From: Sequoia sempervirens
Lineage: Eukaryota > Streptophyta > Pinopsida > Cupressales > Cupressaceae
Direction of reading: 5' to 3'
Assembly: GCA_007258455.2 (NCBI GenBank)
Contig: VDFB02000003.1
Span: 38,171,876-38,235,875, forward strand
DNA: 64,000 bases
Shown one piece after another: positions 1 to 11,726 of this stretch. Under the pieces are notes generated by a model, which saw nothing but the letters and a program-made list of their open reading frames with translations, did no database searches and was not told the DNA's origin. The first letter of the stretch is position 1. Every line of letters begins with the position of its first letter. The translations under genes were made by a program, and so were the position numbers.

Positions 1-2080
1 CCCAAAAAAAATGCAATGAAGAAATCCTTCAGTTGTTATTCATAGTGCCTCAAATGGATGAGATAAGAGAAAGGGTTAAAATATTGACTAAGAGAGCACG
101 AAACTTGCAAGTAAGTTGTCATGAGATCTTTAATTATAACATAAGTTCATTGATGGTTTTATATTTTGTACTATTTTATGTCATGAACTAAAATATGTGT
201 TGTTTTTATAGGATTTTTTGCATCCTCGTGATGTTGTTGGCCATGATCAGGGTACTGCAGGTGCTGCCCAGGGAGTAAGGGTTGGTACAAGTGTCGATCA
301 TGATATTCTTGTGCATACATCACATCATTCGACCCCATCATCTGTGCCTATATTTTTGACTGAAATGTCGGCAACACATAGCATGCAGGCATCGGGTAGT
401 GCACCCTCTGGCAGCGAACACATGCCAGAACATGCGTCAGGACATGTACCTAGGGATGCAGAGGCCACTAGTATTGGTGATGTTTTAGCAACATTTCCTT
501 GATCTTCCCATTTTACTAGTACAAGAACATTTCCAATCACATTTGTGGTGACTGAGTATTTCGTTCCCATAAAGATAGAGAAGGTCCCAAGTACTTTAAA
601 AAAAATTAATTATTATTATATATAATCCTATTGAAATTTACTTATTGATCACTCTTTTTAGACTAATGATCCCATGATCTTTTTGCAGGAAATGATGTTT
701 TTTATAAACATTTAAATGATATTACATTGGATATCTTCGGGCCCACCATACATACACGGTGGAATGCCCAAAATCAAGATTTAAAAGATGAGCTCATTAA
801 CCCTTTAGTTGTGTTGTTTGGTAATAACACATTCAACCAAACCAAGGTCCTTAAGAAAGCCGATACCTATCTAAACTATGTGAGGGACCAATATAGGTCA
901 CATTTAGAGAAGAACAAAAAGTGCAAGCGTCCCCCCATGATTTCAGAGAGGGAGTGGAAGGACCTGGTGTTGGATGGAAAGGAGAAGGTTGAAAAGAAAA
1001 AAAGGAAAGACACCACCGGGCCAAGGAAGGTATGTGATACTATCAACAATGTAATTATATATTGATTACTCTTTCTTTTTACATAATCTAACGTATTTTA
1101 GACTTTTCATAGGTTGCCCGACACATCGAAGGAAACAAAGGAAAGACTAGAAAAACATGGGCAACACAAACTTGGCTCTGGTGGTTATATGAAATTAGTC
1201 GCACGAATTGTAAGTATCAATAAATGAAATATTGCATCCAAATAATAAATTGCAAACAATTTTGGTTTTATCACACCATAGAAGCAAAATTCATGATCTT
1301 ATGCAAAAATGCAGGGCTCTAAATTCAACAAAATGCCCACAGAAGAGGACTTGAAGATTGCCTTCCAGCAAGGCTATGGAGTCATGGCTGAATGCCTAAG
1401 ACTCTTGACTGGGTAAACACAAGCTTCCACTACATCTGACACACAGGTAAATAAACTCAGTGAAGTTTATTTAAAATTGAATACTTGTGCAATCTATTCA
1501 ATATTAATTTCCACCATGAAGTAATTATGTGCCTATTTGTTTTAAACAGGCAACCAATGATAATACTGCACATGACATTGGAATGCATCTTAATGAGGGT
1601 GCAACATAACCTGCAGATGAAGGTCATGGTGTGCATCTCGGTACTAGATGTATTCATGTTCTATACAAAACGTAGTATGGATTAATACAATTAAACATCT
1701 TTAATTCCAATTGGTGTATTAATTAATGTAACCTTTCGTGTTTCAACTTTAGAGCATGTAGAGCGTGATCAACATGTTGAGCATGACCAAGCTAGACAAG
1801 ATCAGGAACATAATGTGGCCCCATCAGGTAAAGAAGACCACTCTCATGTTCTTTTAAACATATTTAATTGCAATTGGTGTATTAATTAATGTAAGCTTTC
1901 ATGTTTCAACTCCAGAGGATTTAGAGGGTGTTCAGCATGTTGAGCATGAGGCTATAAGACAACATCAGGAACATGATGTGGCCCCATCAAGTAAAGAGCA
2001 CCACTCTAATGTTCTTTTAATTAATGAAATACTTGTAACAATAATAATAAAACATATCAATTTAAAATTTCTTTGTTATT
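1..2080 (+). mobile_element. Partial second copy of the CACTA-associated gene
   Basis: Position n here aligns without large gaps to n+24930, so the block repeats 24931-27010. I counted about 13 substitutions by eye, so identity is above 99%. It contains the same exons as the downstream copy: the low-complexity exon from about 212, the Transposase_24-like exon 689-1029, and the exons at 1102-1209, 1315-1446, 1550-1640, 1753-1827 and 1916-1990. Shared lesions include an in-frame TAA at 1414-1416 and a TGA at about 500-502. The block begins at the window edge and ends at the N gap. In the other copy, 12 consecutive C residues follow within 10 bases of that point, so the break is probably a sequencing failure. 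It may be a recent transposon copy, a segmental duplication, or an allelic contig scaffolded twice. Confidence 0.85.
689..1029 (+). pseudogene. Transposase_24-like exon, copy A
   Basis: The exon is bounded by a TTTTTGCAG acceptor and an AAG|GTATGTGA donor. It encodes about 113 residues, including a Lys-rich stretch with the PPMISEREWKDLV motif. That motif is typical of the plant Ptta/En/Spm domain (Pfam Transposase_24), which accompanies CACTA elements. The next exon, 1102-1209, carries the family-like KLGSGGYMKLVARI motif. The exon itself has no stop, but the gene around it is broken. The family call rests on motif resemblance alone. Confidence 0.55.
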
Positions 2081-2180
2081 NNNNNNNNNNNNNNNNNNNN
2101 NNNNNNNNNNNNNNNNNNNNNNNNNNNNNNNNNNNNNNNNNNNNNNNNNNNNNNNNNNNNNNNNNNNNNNNNNNNNNNNN
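2081..2180. other. Assembly gap (100 N)
   Basis: Exactly 100 N bases form a conventional placeholder gap of unknown true length. The left edge falls just before the point where the homologous copy at 27019-27030 has a run of 12 C. The sequence to the right (from 2181) does not match what follows that run in the other copy. Confidence 0.99.
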
Positions 2181-3026
2181 TCTATTCACAATGGCAATTT
2201 GAAAGTGAACAGATGTACTACTAATCTAGCATAAATTGTATAAGTAGTATCAAAGAAATATGTTCAGTTAACATATGTAAAATGTTTAAAATGAAATTAA
2301 ACTAAGTGATGAAATGTGAAGACTAGTGCTCTGTTGGGTATATGGAGTCAAGTAGAAATCAGAGACAAGTGACTTATGACTGGAAATATTCAAACTGTTT
2401 GGCACTTCTATGTTTATAACTTGTATAAACAAGCAGGGATGTAATTATCGAATTCTTCTTTAATAATCCAAAATAATATTCCTAAGTTGTGAATAATCAA
2501 GAGGACTTTAATCTTTACTTGAAAGATCCATTTAATTATGCCACACAGATACAACAAATGTGCCCTGATAAATTGAAAATATGCTTGATACATCAATTTA
2601 AACAACAAAGTAATATTTAATATGGAGACAATCTCGAAATATCTTCAATTAACTTAACAAACAATTGATACCAACATAGAACCCCACCGAATCAAAGATT
2701 TTCCATTAACTTCATCAAAAATTTTACATGTGCATCTTGGTCCTTTATGATGTAAACATTGTATCAATATCTATTCTCCTACTTCTTCTATCTACTCCTA
2801 TCTTAATAATTTTTTCTTGGTCTTGGTCTCTCTTATTTATAGGAGAGGCAACAAGCTTCTGACCAAAAGACATGACTTTTGATAACAAAACTTAACTAAC
2901 ATGCAAAATATAATTGAAACAATTAACAACTAACACATGACAATTCTGTTAATCTCTGACTAAAATCCCAAGTCACCAAAGACCTGTGCAAAGCTTTTAC
3001 TTTATGATAATTGTCATTGATAGTGA
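2181..3026. other. Non-coding, possible LTR-like region downstream of the 3.0-6.4 kb pseudogene
   Basis: No supported gene is present. Read on the minus strand, as the continuation of the large pseudogene, it holds a clean TATA-like motif CTATAAATAAG at about 2833-2843. A purine-rich stretch follows. This would fit the promoter of a 3' LTR. I could not find a matching second LTR to the right of the pseudogene, so the LTR reading is only a suggestion. Confidence 0.3.
2833..2843 (-). promoter_or_regulatory. Possible TATA box, minus strand
   Basis: The minus strand reads TCCTATAAATAAGAGAG, a good match to a plant TATA box inside otherwise gene-free DNA. It lies downstream of the large minus-strand pseudogene, so it would be an LTR promoter or chance. 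There is no transcript evidence. Confidence 0.25.
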
Positions 3027-6000
3027 TTAATCTTCATCTGAATTGAGGTATTTCTCCTGCCACTTGCTTATGGTTAAATCATTTAGCCACTTGTATTCCT
3101 GTGCAACAGTGAAGTTTGATAGGTGGCTTTTCCATCTACCATCGAGCAAGTTTCTGGCATCTACAACAAACCTTGTATAACCATTATCCAATGCAATAAT
3201 TCCATCAAGCAGAGCATGGAATTTTTCTACATTGATATTACCATCACCCTGTATATGTGTCAAACATTGTGGAACTATTTGATCAAATTCATTTCTCCAT
3301 TCATCCAAATCCTTGAGTTGACCATCACCTTTAACGATTAGAGGGCTAAAACTGTGTTTTATTGAATCAAATGAATTCCTTCTATTTTCTACCTTCTTCT
3401 TCATATCAATCAAATACTTATGCTCATCAATGATTCCTTTTACCATTTCTTGAGTAGGTTTTAACCTTGGGAGTGCATCAGGATCTCTTTGTGTGGCTTT
3501 ACACAGAGTGGTTAAGATATGGTAAGTGGGCTGCCATCTTTTCTGCAATTCCTCTAAGATAGGGGAATTAGTATTAATTTGTTCCAGAGCTTTTACCAAA
3601 TGACTAAAGCCCTCGTGAACTCCACTTATTTTATCTTTTAAAAATTCAACTCTATGTTTCAGTATTTCCTCCAAGGTACTCAAGATGTGCCATTTGATAT
3701 CATCCATATTATGATTCTTTAGTTTCTCAACCTCTTCTTTCAATTGCTGAATTTGTTGATATTCAACTGAAGCAGGTGGATGATATAAAACCATTTCATT
3801 CCCCTTTAAATCTGTGGCTTGTTGCAATTGTTGTTTCAATCTAACATTTTCAATGAATAACTTATTTATCTCCTCATTTGATAGTTTGAGTCTTTTCTCA
3901 TACTCTGTCATCTTCTTTTCCATGTTTTCCACTACATCTCTTGTAAACATTGTTGAATGCATTGTCATGGTTGCTGCTTCTATGGGAGTAGTGTCCTTCA
4001 TAGTTCTGATTAGAGTAGAACGTCTCATTTCCTGCACCACATCTAGAAGCCTAGGATTCCTTGTGCTTTTCTGTTTCGTTCATAGGGCAAGGGTCTGGGT
4101 GGTTGGATTATATCCTATCCCTGATACTCCTTTCAAATCAAATTCTACAACCAATTTGGGATCATCTTGAGCTCTGATTTGATCCAACAAAAACACTTTG
4201 GAGAGCTCCATTCCTGGTATAATGAGCATGTTACTTTTCAACACTAACTCCCTTGCTTCTTTAGGAGTAATATTGACATCGTCAATATTTAACTCTACCA
4301 TTGTTTGTGCCTGCACTTCTGCATGTTTCAAATCATCAGCTCCAATGAGGTTAATTTTCAGTCTATCATCAAATTGTTTCATCTTCATTTTTATCCAAAA
4401 ATATTTGAACTCCCTAGTATGGATAAATTTATCATCCTCCATGAATCTTAGGGAAGCAATAATTCTTTCATCATCCTGCATTTCATCAATAGCCTCCTTC
4501 GATATTATCATCTTGGGATCATGAGGCTCAAGGATTTTTTGTTTCTCTACAACCTCTTTCATCTTAGCCAAAGTTAAGACTACCTCTTGTTCTTCATCAC
4601 TTGACTCATAGTCCACTAGTGACCCAATCTTCTGTTTCTTGGCAGGAGGCTCATCTGTTTGAGATGGAGGAGATGGATGAATTGGTGATGAAGGTGGTGT
4701 ATGTGATGTAGAGGTTGTAGATGCTGGTGGCTGGGGTGTAGGAAGTGGGGCTGATTTCTCTTCTTGAGCCTTTTTAGATAATTCATCAAATTTACCAAGG
4801 ACTAATTGCATTCTTTTCAACAAATTTGGCTCCTCATAAAAAAACTCCTTGAACTTCTTATCTTTTCCTCTCTCTTGATCCTCCCATCTCATCATCATTA
4901 ACCATCTTTTCCTTCTTTCAAACACATCTACAAAATGGACTAGGTTTCTTATTACATCCTCTTCGGGATCAAATTCATGTGTTATTGCCCTCTTTGTGAG
5001 TAGGGTTCTTCTGATATTGTTGATGTGGCCTTCTGGATCACATATTTTCTTTTTCCTTGATCTGAGAGAAAAATTAGCTTTTATAAATCTTTGCAATTCC
5101 TCCAACATATCTGATCCAATTGACAATTCTTCAAATACCGTCAAATCAAGTAGAAATGTGCCTTTTTTCTGATTTTTCATCAAACCATGCTCCATCCAGA
5201 GCATTTGCCACATAAATTCTAAAAACAATACTCTACTAGGCACAAATTTTGGTAAAATATGAGGGGCTTGATCACAACCATATACCCTGATGATGGTGTG
5301 TTGTGGCATCAAAAACCAATTAGCATAATTATGTGTAAAACCTTGATCCGGTTTGTATTGATGGGGTCTCATGACATCCATTAGGGATTGTGGTAATCTT
5401 GGTGTAGGAAAACCAAGCTGAGCAATCAGTCTGATGAAAAAATCATCCCTAAATACAACATAATCACTTTCATTGCATTTACTGTCCCAAATATAACACC
5501 AATTTTGTACTAGGAGCATAACTCCATTCTCAAGTGTTTTCAATTTCATCCTCTTTGTCCATTTTGTTTCATTTTGAGATAGAATCAAATGACATAATAA
5601 GGAGTACTTTCTAAAAGTTATGGGGGTCTTGGCTTCCCTAACCTGTAATAGAACTTCATGAATCTATTCCTGAATGAATGAAGCATAATCAAACTCCACA
5701 TTCGATTTAGGATGCTGGATAATCATGGCCATTTTCATCAACCCTATCGACATATTCTCCTTTGCATCAACTCCAAGAATTTGACATAATGCATAGTAGG
5801 TATTTTTGAAATAGGTTTGAAAGTCAGACACTAGAAGGGGTTCAAGTCTTGAAGAGTGAATGGGAAAGACTCTGTTTTTGTCACCCCTTTTCATGTGTAA
5901 GGGGAGTTCATCAGTTCTATAGGTCCTTTTCAACCTTCTATATTCTTGCTCCAGCTTCCCCAAGTCAATTTTAGTGACAACCAGCCTATTTAGGTCAAAA

Positions 6001-6389
6001 CACCTAATTATAGCTTCCCTCGAGATATCTACCAAACATTGACCATCTGGAAGTTTGACCATTTTTGATGGGGCATGATATCTATTGGCCAAGGCTCTGA
6101 TTAGCTCAACATCAACAAAAACTAGGAACAACTAATTTTCCTATGTCAAAAGTCCATGGGTTTGACATTGGAACCCTTTCATCTCTGTTCCTATAAAAAT
6201 ACCAATATAAATTACACCTAGACTGTGGAATTATTGGGTCCCTACACCCTTGAGCTAAATCCTTAAAGAATTTCTTAGAACCCTTATCTACTGAACCAGG
6301 TAACAGGGCAAGTAATGGTGACTGCACAATGAAATTCTACTAGATTTTTCTTCCTTTTTATCTCCTGCCTCTGATTTCTTTGGCGCCAT
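3027..6389 (-). pseudogene. Intronless ~1,120-codon gene of unrecognised family, disabled
   Basis: I do not recognise this family. The start is the ATG at 6389 (AACAATGGCGCC, good plant context), giving MAPKKSEAGDKKEEKSS. One frame can be followed to the TAA at 3027 with four small lesions: a 2-nt insertion near 6325, a 1-nt insertion in a T run at 6117-6121 that restores the frame, and in-frame stops TAG 5664-5666 and TGA 4080-4082. Coding character is strong on both sides of every lesion. The visible layout is a basic N-terminus; a large globular part rich in Trp, Tyr and Phe; a Pro/Ser/Thr-rich linker near 4680-4760 ending in a nuclear-signal-like PPAKKQKIG; and a C-terminal half with heptad-type coiled coils at about 3720-3930. 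An intronless large ORF amid repeats suggests a retroelement-borne or retroposed protein, but no RT, integrase, protease or zinc knuckle is visible. Confidence 0.8.
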
Positions 6390-6659
6390 TGTTTAAATTT
6401 CAGTGAATGATAATTAGACTTACCCGAAATTTTGTTCGCTCTGTAGAATTCTTCCACTGTCGTACTTTGAGCTCGCCTATATTCAACTTCTGCTAGCACG
6501 AGCACATGAATTCTCAAATTTCCTTGTTAAATTTTGATATCATATTGCATTAATTTCATATCTTAAGTTCTTCATCATTCAAATCTTTCATATCGAGCTG
6601 AATTTCATACTTCAATGCTGATTGATGTGACCGACCTTCATTTAATGCTCCAATCATAG
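6390..6659. other. Upstream region of the large pseudogene
   Basis: This is the presumed 5' leader of the minus-strand pseudogene. A GGGTAAGT-type donor occurs on the minus strand near 6420, so a leader intron is possible. No promoter motif is convincing. Confidence 0.3.
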
Positions 6660-7010
6660 ATTACCGCACTACCACATGACATTTTTCATCCCCCTGCAGT
6701 ATAGCGGTTCCTCCTTATCTCTATTCTTATTTTACCACTCTACCGCGGGCTCTATTCCAACCCTCCGTAGTGTGGCGGTGCATTATTACCTCTATTCTTA
6801 GCTTACCTCTCTATCACGTGCTTCATTTCAACCCCTTGTGGTATAGTGGTTCCCTCTATTAGTATTAACCATGACCCCACTCTACCACGAACAAGACATC
6901 AACCTTCCTCGGTATAGCGGTATAAAGTGTATTACTTCCTTTACCCACCGCGCTACCGTGAGTTGCTTTATTGGAGGTTGCGGTAAGGTGGTAAAAGGAA
7001 ATTTTGACCT
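6660..7010. repeat. Degenerate tandem repeat, about 70 bp period, with half-palindromic motifs
   Basis: About four to five imperfect units alternate two motifs: CTCTACCGCG-like (near 6737, 6801, 6878, 6947) and its rough inverse GGTATAGCGGT-like (near 6704, 6766, 6837, 6911, 6985). Spacing of like motifs is 62-77 bp. Each unit can therefore form short stems, TACCGC with GCGGTA. No coding role is visible. Confidence 0.7.
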
Positions 7011-7429
7011 TGTGGATGGTAAAAACATGGTTTTTAAAGATTTTTTTTTTGATTTCATATGAAAGGACCATCATAATTTCAAATGAAAATTCTAGTTCCA
7101 ACACACGTAGGCCATTCCTGCAATGTTTTTATCGGTGAATCTTGCTAGTTGTTGTGCCGATATATTGTATCCTACCAATATAAACATAAAACATGATCGG
7201 GGTGACATAGATACTGCTTGGCCGATATGTTATATCTCTTCAATTTGAAATGTGTGAACAATGGGTCTTGGATACATATAGTTCAGAAGTTTCTTACGAA
7301 AGATAATAAGATCATTGGTAGTGGGATGTTAGGTTTTCAGGTACATCAATTATAAATTAAGGTCGTATACTATGGTAATTAACTAATTATATGTCTGTGA
7401 ATTTCAATTTTTTTTAATACAGTTGGTTG

Positions 7430-8520
7430 AGAGTGGGATGCACTACATTTGTACGTCACAAACAATCTTGATTGGATGATGGTATGGATTGAACGATGTC
7501 AACAATATAGTCATGCATTAACATGGGAAGGTGTGGCTTCATTGGTTAAAAAAGCTCATCGTAATGGAGATTCCAATGTTACACCAAGGGAAATTGATTT
7601 AGCATATGGTTTAAGAGATAAATGGGTACGTATAAATATATTAATCACCCATATTATTTAATTATTTTCAATTATATTGATGTATATGTATGTTGAGTTT
7701 TTTTTTCTTTGCATACATTTGGCCAAGAATAAATATGTTTATCAACTAACGATGCAATAATTTTTACATGTTTGACATATTGCAGGTGAAACACCACAAG
7801 ACTATGTGGTGCAATGGTCGTAAATTTTGAATCAAAAATTTGGATGACACGAAGAAAACTTGTGATTCTGGGATAACTGTAGTCTTTTAGGTGACTAATG
7901 TTTCATCTAGAAGCGACATACATCTAGAAGTCTCAGAAAATCGATACTATGGGATTTTGGATGATATACTTGAGTGGACTTTAAGTCCTTCAAAATAGTT
8001 ATGTTCGTCGTCCTATGGTACAAGCTACGATTCAAAGAAAATGATCTTGAGAGAATTGTTATTGAACATGATAATGGATTTACCATGGTTAATACAAGGT
8101 CAATCGAAAGTGAGTCGAAATGAGCCCCATGTTTCCGCCAATGTGAAAGCGGTGTATTTTACTCAGCCGTGTCGGGGTTGGTCATTTGTTGTTAGACATG
8201 ATCCAAGAGGAAGGCCAGAAAGCATAATGTGGGTGGAAGAAAAGAAGATACCAAGAACTAGAAGATGATGTAGATGATGACGTGATCAACAAAGAAGTTG
8301 ATGATGCGCCTGACGGGCATGTCAAGAAGAGGCCAGGATCATGATGATGCAGGAGCTAATGTTCGTGAAGACATATCCATGCGATGATGACATTATCGAA
8401 ACTAATATCAATGACGACGATGATGATATGACCAATCCTTACAATGTCGAATCTAGATTGGATGATACAAACAAAGAGTTGGATGAAGAAGAAGATCAAT
8501 GACATTGAGATGTATGAGTT
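7430..8520 (+). pseudogene. Decayed CACTA (En/Spm) transposase, DUF4216-like C-terminal part
   Basis: An exon ending GATAAATGG|GTACGT (about 7624) joins across an intron to an exon starting at 7786 after TATTGCAG. The second exon reads CNGRKF-IKNLDD, then ENRYYGILDDILE. After a frameshift near 7990 it reads ERIVIEHDNGFTMVN, and after another near 8118 KAVYFTQPCRGWSFVVRHDP. This order is that of the DUF4216 domain found C-terminal in plant CACTA transposases (TNP2/TNPD type). In-frame stops are at 7828-7830 and 7888-7890. An acidic Asp-rich tail follows to about 8510. It is on the same strand as the Transposase_24-like gene and the CACTA end at 28093, so it could be the transposase gene of the same element, later split by the 12-kb LTR insertion. 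Confidence 0.7.
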
Positions 8521-10476
8521 ATGCGATTATATTATCTATTTGATATTGATTTATTGATAGAATTATATTTGACTTAAATGGTTACATAATTAATTCATGA
8601 TGTTTTTAATTTTTATGCCATTGCATAATTAATTCATGATGTACTTTTTAATGTTGTTAATTCATGATGTTACAACTATTGTAGCTCTCTTACAAATTTC
8701 CATATGATCAAGTCCTAATTACTCTATGACTATTTATGATTAGATATTATTTGATCATATCTTTTGCTATTTCCTCCCAAAAATTAAGGCTTCCCTCATG
8801 CTGACCCCTCAAAAGAGGTGACATGTGAATGGGGCCAACATTTTTCAATTTGTGCTTGTATGGGAGTGAAACTTGGACATGGTTAGCCTAGATGTACGCG
8901 CGCTGACGATATGGGAGTGGCTTTGAGACCTCAAACATGAGGTCATGCATGTTATGAAAGTGTATGGTAATCCTACTTATAGCGGAAGTTCACATGATAA
9001 GCTAACCAGTGGCACTATATTGGAGGATAAACCCACCTATGGAATTAATTTAAGAGGTAAGGGATCCCTCTTAGAGGAATTTTAAGTCTTGGATTAATCG
9101 ACAGTGCTAAAATTAGTTCTAGTGTTCTTCCCTTGGTGTTATATTTATCTCTACAATTTCCCATACTTAACCATTTCATCATCCCTTTTCCCAAGCTATT
9201 TGTATCATAATATAAACTTGGTCCAATCTCACATTATCCCCTTAGGTAATTATCCATTTCCTCCAAGTTGAATGGAACCTCTTTTGTACCTATGCATCTA
9301 TGTTTTCCTACCCTAATGGATCAAGACTTGAAATCACCTTAACAATATTCTTTATGCCATAGCATATCTCCGAAGTTCCTTTGGAATGCTTTAGATGTGT
9401 CAATATTAACTAGATTGAATATATTAATTTTAAAGTCTCTTAACACATTCCATGACAAGAAAATGACTTATTTGGATTAAGGAGTACTTTCCTAAACCAT
9501 TCCTTCATATTCAACAATCCCTTCTCACACCCACATCATAATTCATATCCATGTTAGTTGTAATGAGTGTTTTAAACCAACAATCAATTCATCATAGGAT
9601 AGAAGAAAAATCATTATGCATAAGGATAAAAATAAAAGAGACTGAAAGAATTGATTCACTAGATATGCTCCCCATTACTGTAATAGACCAATGTAAAAAA
9701 AAAGTCATAACAAGAATAGGACAAAAAAAACTAGGAAAAGAAACATTGTAGGCTACTAATAAGACATTGATTACAAGCATTTTCCATGATGTTTAAATGA
9801 CAAAATATTGCATAGCTCAATCTTTAGTCAAGTAGTATTTAATCATCGATTCTTAGATTAATTCATCATGATTAAATATCACATATCATAAGCCTTTTTT
9901 AACAATCAATACTCAGGACTGTGAGATAATATTCAATCATGTCATAGGAAATAAAATCATCAAAAATTATAAAAGAAAAGAGAAAACCAACTATATAAGC
10001 TCAACAAGCCACCATACAAAAATTATATTTTGTAGAAAATAAAATAAACTATATGTTGACATAGCATATATATTTTGTATATAAAATATATGTTGACATA
10101 GCATATATATAAACTATATATTTTGAATTTTGGCCCCGCGCACGTAGGAGCACGACATAGCATACTGCACCGAGAACCACTGCATCCAACCCCTGGGTGG
10201 AGAGTTGTGAGACTTCACTAGACAAGTGTTGCAAGGCCATTGAGTTGAGGAGGAAGACTAGGAACCATTTGGCAGGAGGAAAGCCAGAGCGAGGGGTGAG
10301 GGAACTCGGAAAGGGAAAACCGACCAAGGGACAATGACTGTAAGTGATTTTTCCCCCACATTTAGAAATCTTGTTGCAAGTACAGTGATTTAGACTCTGT
10401 TTGTTCCCATCGAGGTGTTGCATGCTATATTTTGGTCAATTTGAGCCAATGTCCCATTGACAAACCCAAGTACTAC
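8521..10476. other. Gene-free stretch
   Basis: The sequence is AT-rich with short scattered frames and no recognisable protein. A local duplication is visible near 10048-10118, where a block of about 30 bp containing the GTTGACATAGCATATATA motif occurs twice. A G+C-richer patch at 10130-10330 shows no convincing coding pattern. Confidence 0.5.
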
Positions 10477-11266
10477 CTAGTATTGGTGTCTGGTTAGTTT
10501 GAATAGCCAAGCTTTAAGATGTTCAATTAGTTGGGTGGCCATTTTTGGCCTGTGAACTACAATTTTTGTATCTGTCTTAGTATATTTTTTCTACTATAAG
10601 ATTGAAAGGAATTCCCGTCACATAACAGCACATGAAGTTCACTAGGGTTCAAATTTCTAAACTTCAATAAAATAAATTTACATATTGAGGTCCACAAATG
10701 ATCAAAGGGACTGAAAACAATACATGGTCTGTGATTGTAATGAAAAATGCCTAGTGCCTGTCAATAAGAGAACGTATGGAAGTACAAGAGATGAAAAAAA
10801 TACAAGGATCCATTAAAAACTTCTGAATATTTCACTGACACAACCAAACCTCCAAAAGAACAGTACAAATGCCAGCATTGGGGAAAGCCTGAAAGAGAAC
10901 ACTAATGAAAGTGGACTTTTTTTTTCAAGTTCCAGAAGAGTATAAATAGTTTGAAGATGTTGTGGGTGTCTAGAAAATGGTGAAGGAATGTTGGATAGGG
11001 AGGGACCCAATTAGCCTCTTTAACTAGATTCTTAAGAAAGAAAGAAAATCTGATACATTTTGGGGTTCTTCTGAGTAGGGCCCATCTTTTATTATTTTAT
11101 TTGGGGAACACAAAAAACCATAGGGGTAGAAACCTGTGGAGCTTAATCATTAAAGGCAACAGGTCTATCCATTTAGAAATAGATTGAAAGGATGGTTGCA
11201 CAAGGGGCTATTTCACATCAAAGGTGGTCCAAAAAAATTTATAGACTAACTAACCAGACACCAATA
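10477..11266. mobile_element. MITE-like element with 20-bp terminal inverted repeats
   Basis: TAGTATTGGTGTCTGGTTAG at 10477-10496 is the exact reverse complement of the 20 bases at 11247-11266. The inner motif GGTGTCTGGTTAG resembles Tourist (PIF/Harbinger)-type termini. The TA next to each TTGG/CCAA end would fit a TA-containing target site, but no longer duplication is clear. The 750-bp interior carries no transposase. It is non-autonomous, or a chance pair of inverted copies. Confidence 0.5.
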
Positions 11267-11330
11267 CTACCTCAAAGGGACTATTGTCTTCGAGGAAGGT
11301 GGTCCAAAAAAATTCATAGATAGGTACAAA
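11220..11330. repeat. Short direct repeat overlapping the right inverted repeat
   Basis: The AAGGTGGTCCAAAAAAAT motif occurs at about 11220 and again at about 11297, each followed by TTATAGA or TCATAGA. The copies are roughly 77 bp apart and bracket the right terminal inverted repeat. Confidence 0.6.
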
Positions 11331-11721
11331 AAGTAATAGCAACCTTCCACCAACTAACCCAATCAACCTCCAATAAATAAGAAAATGACTCCTCTAGATG
11401 TTCCCAAAACCCAAGGCTTCAAAACACAAGGTTGGTGACACTACAAACCATTCCCATGCTTACCAAGTGATCTCTGATCATCAGACCCTTACAAGGTTTA
11501 TTGATAAATTCATAACTATTGTTACCTCCACATGCATTTGACTAGTAGTGACAACCTTGGTTTTTAATCCTCAAACCCCATACCTTGGGATCACATCACC
11601 ATGAAAGGAATTCATCCAACATCCTTATGAGTGCAGGTACCACCAAATAGGTATTTGTCAGATCTATCTTCCTCGAGTGAGGGAAATTTAGGAAGAGAAG
11701 AGGAAAGCAAGACATGTAGTA

Positions 11722-11726
11722 GGTCT
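11722..11726. repeat. Target-site duplication, left copy (GGTCT)
   Basis: The 5 bases GGTCT directly precede the LTR start TGTTATCAATC. The same GGTCT directly follows the last LTR at 23833-23837. This is the expected 5-bp duplication of an LTR retrotransposon insertion and shows that everything in between behaves as one insertion unit. Confidence 0.9.

Noticed and set aside
325..570. Minus-strand frame opposite the low-complexity exon (also 25255-25500)
   Set aside because: The plus-strand reading has exon borders consistent with its neighbours; the minus frame has none.
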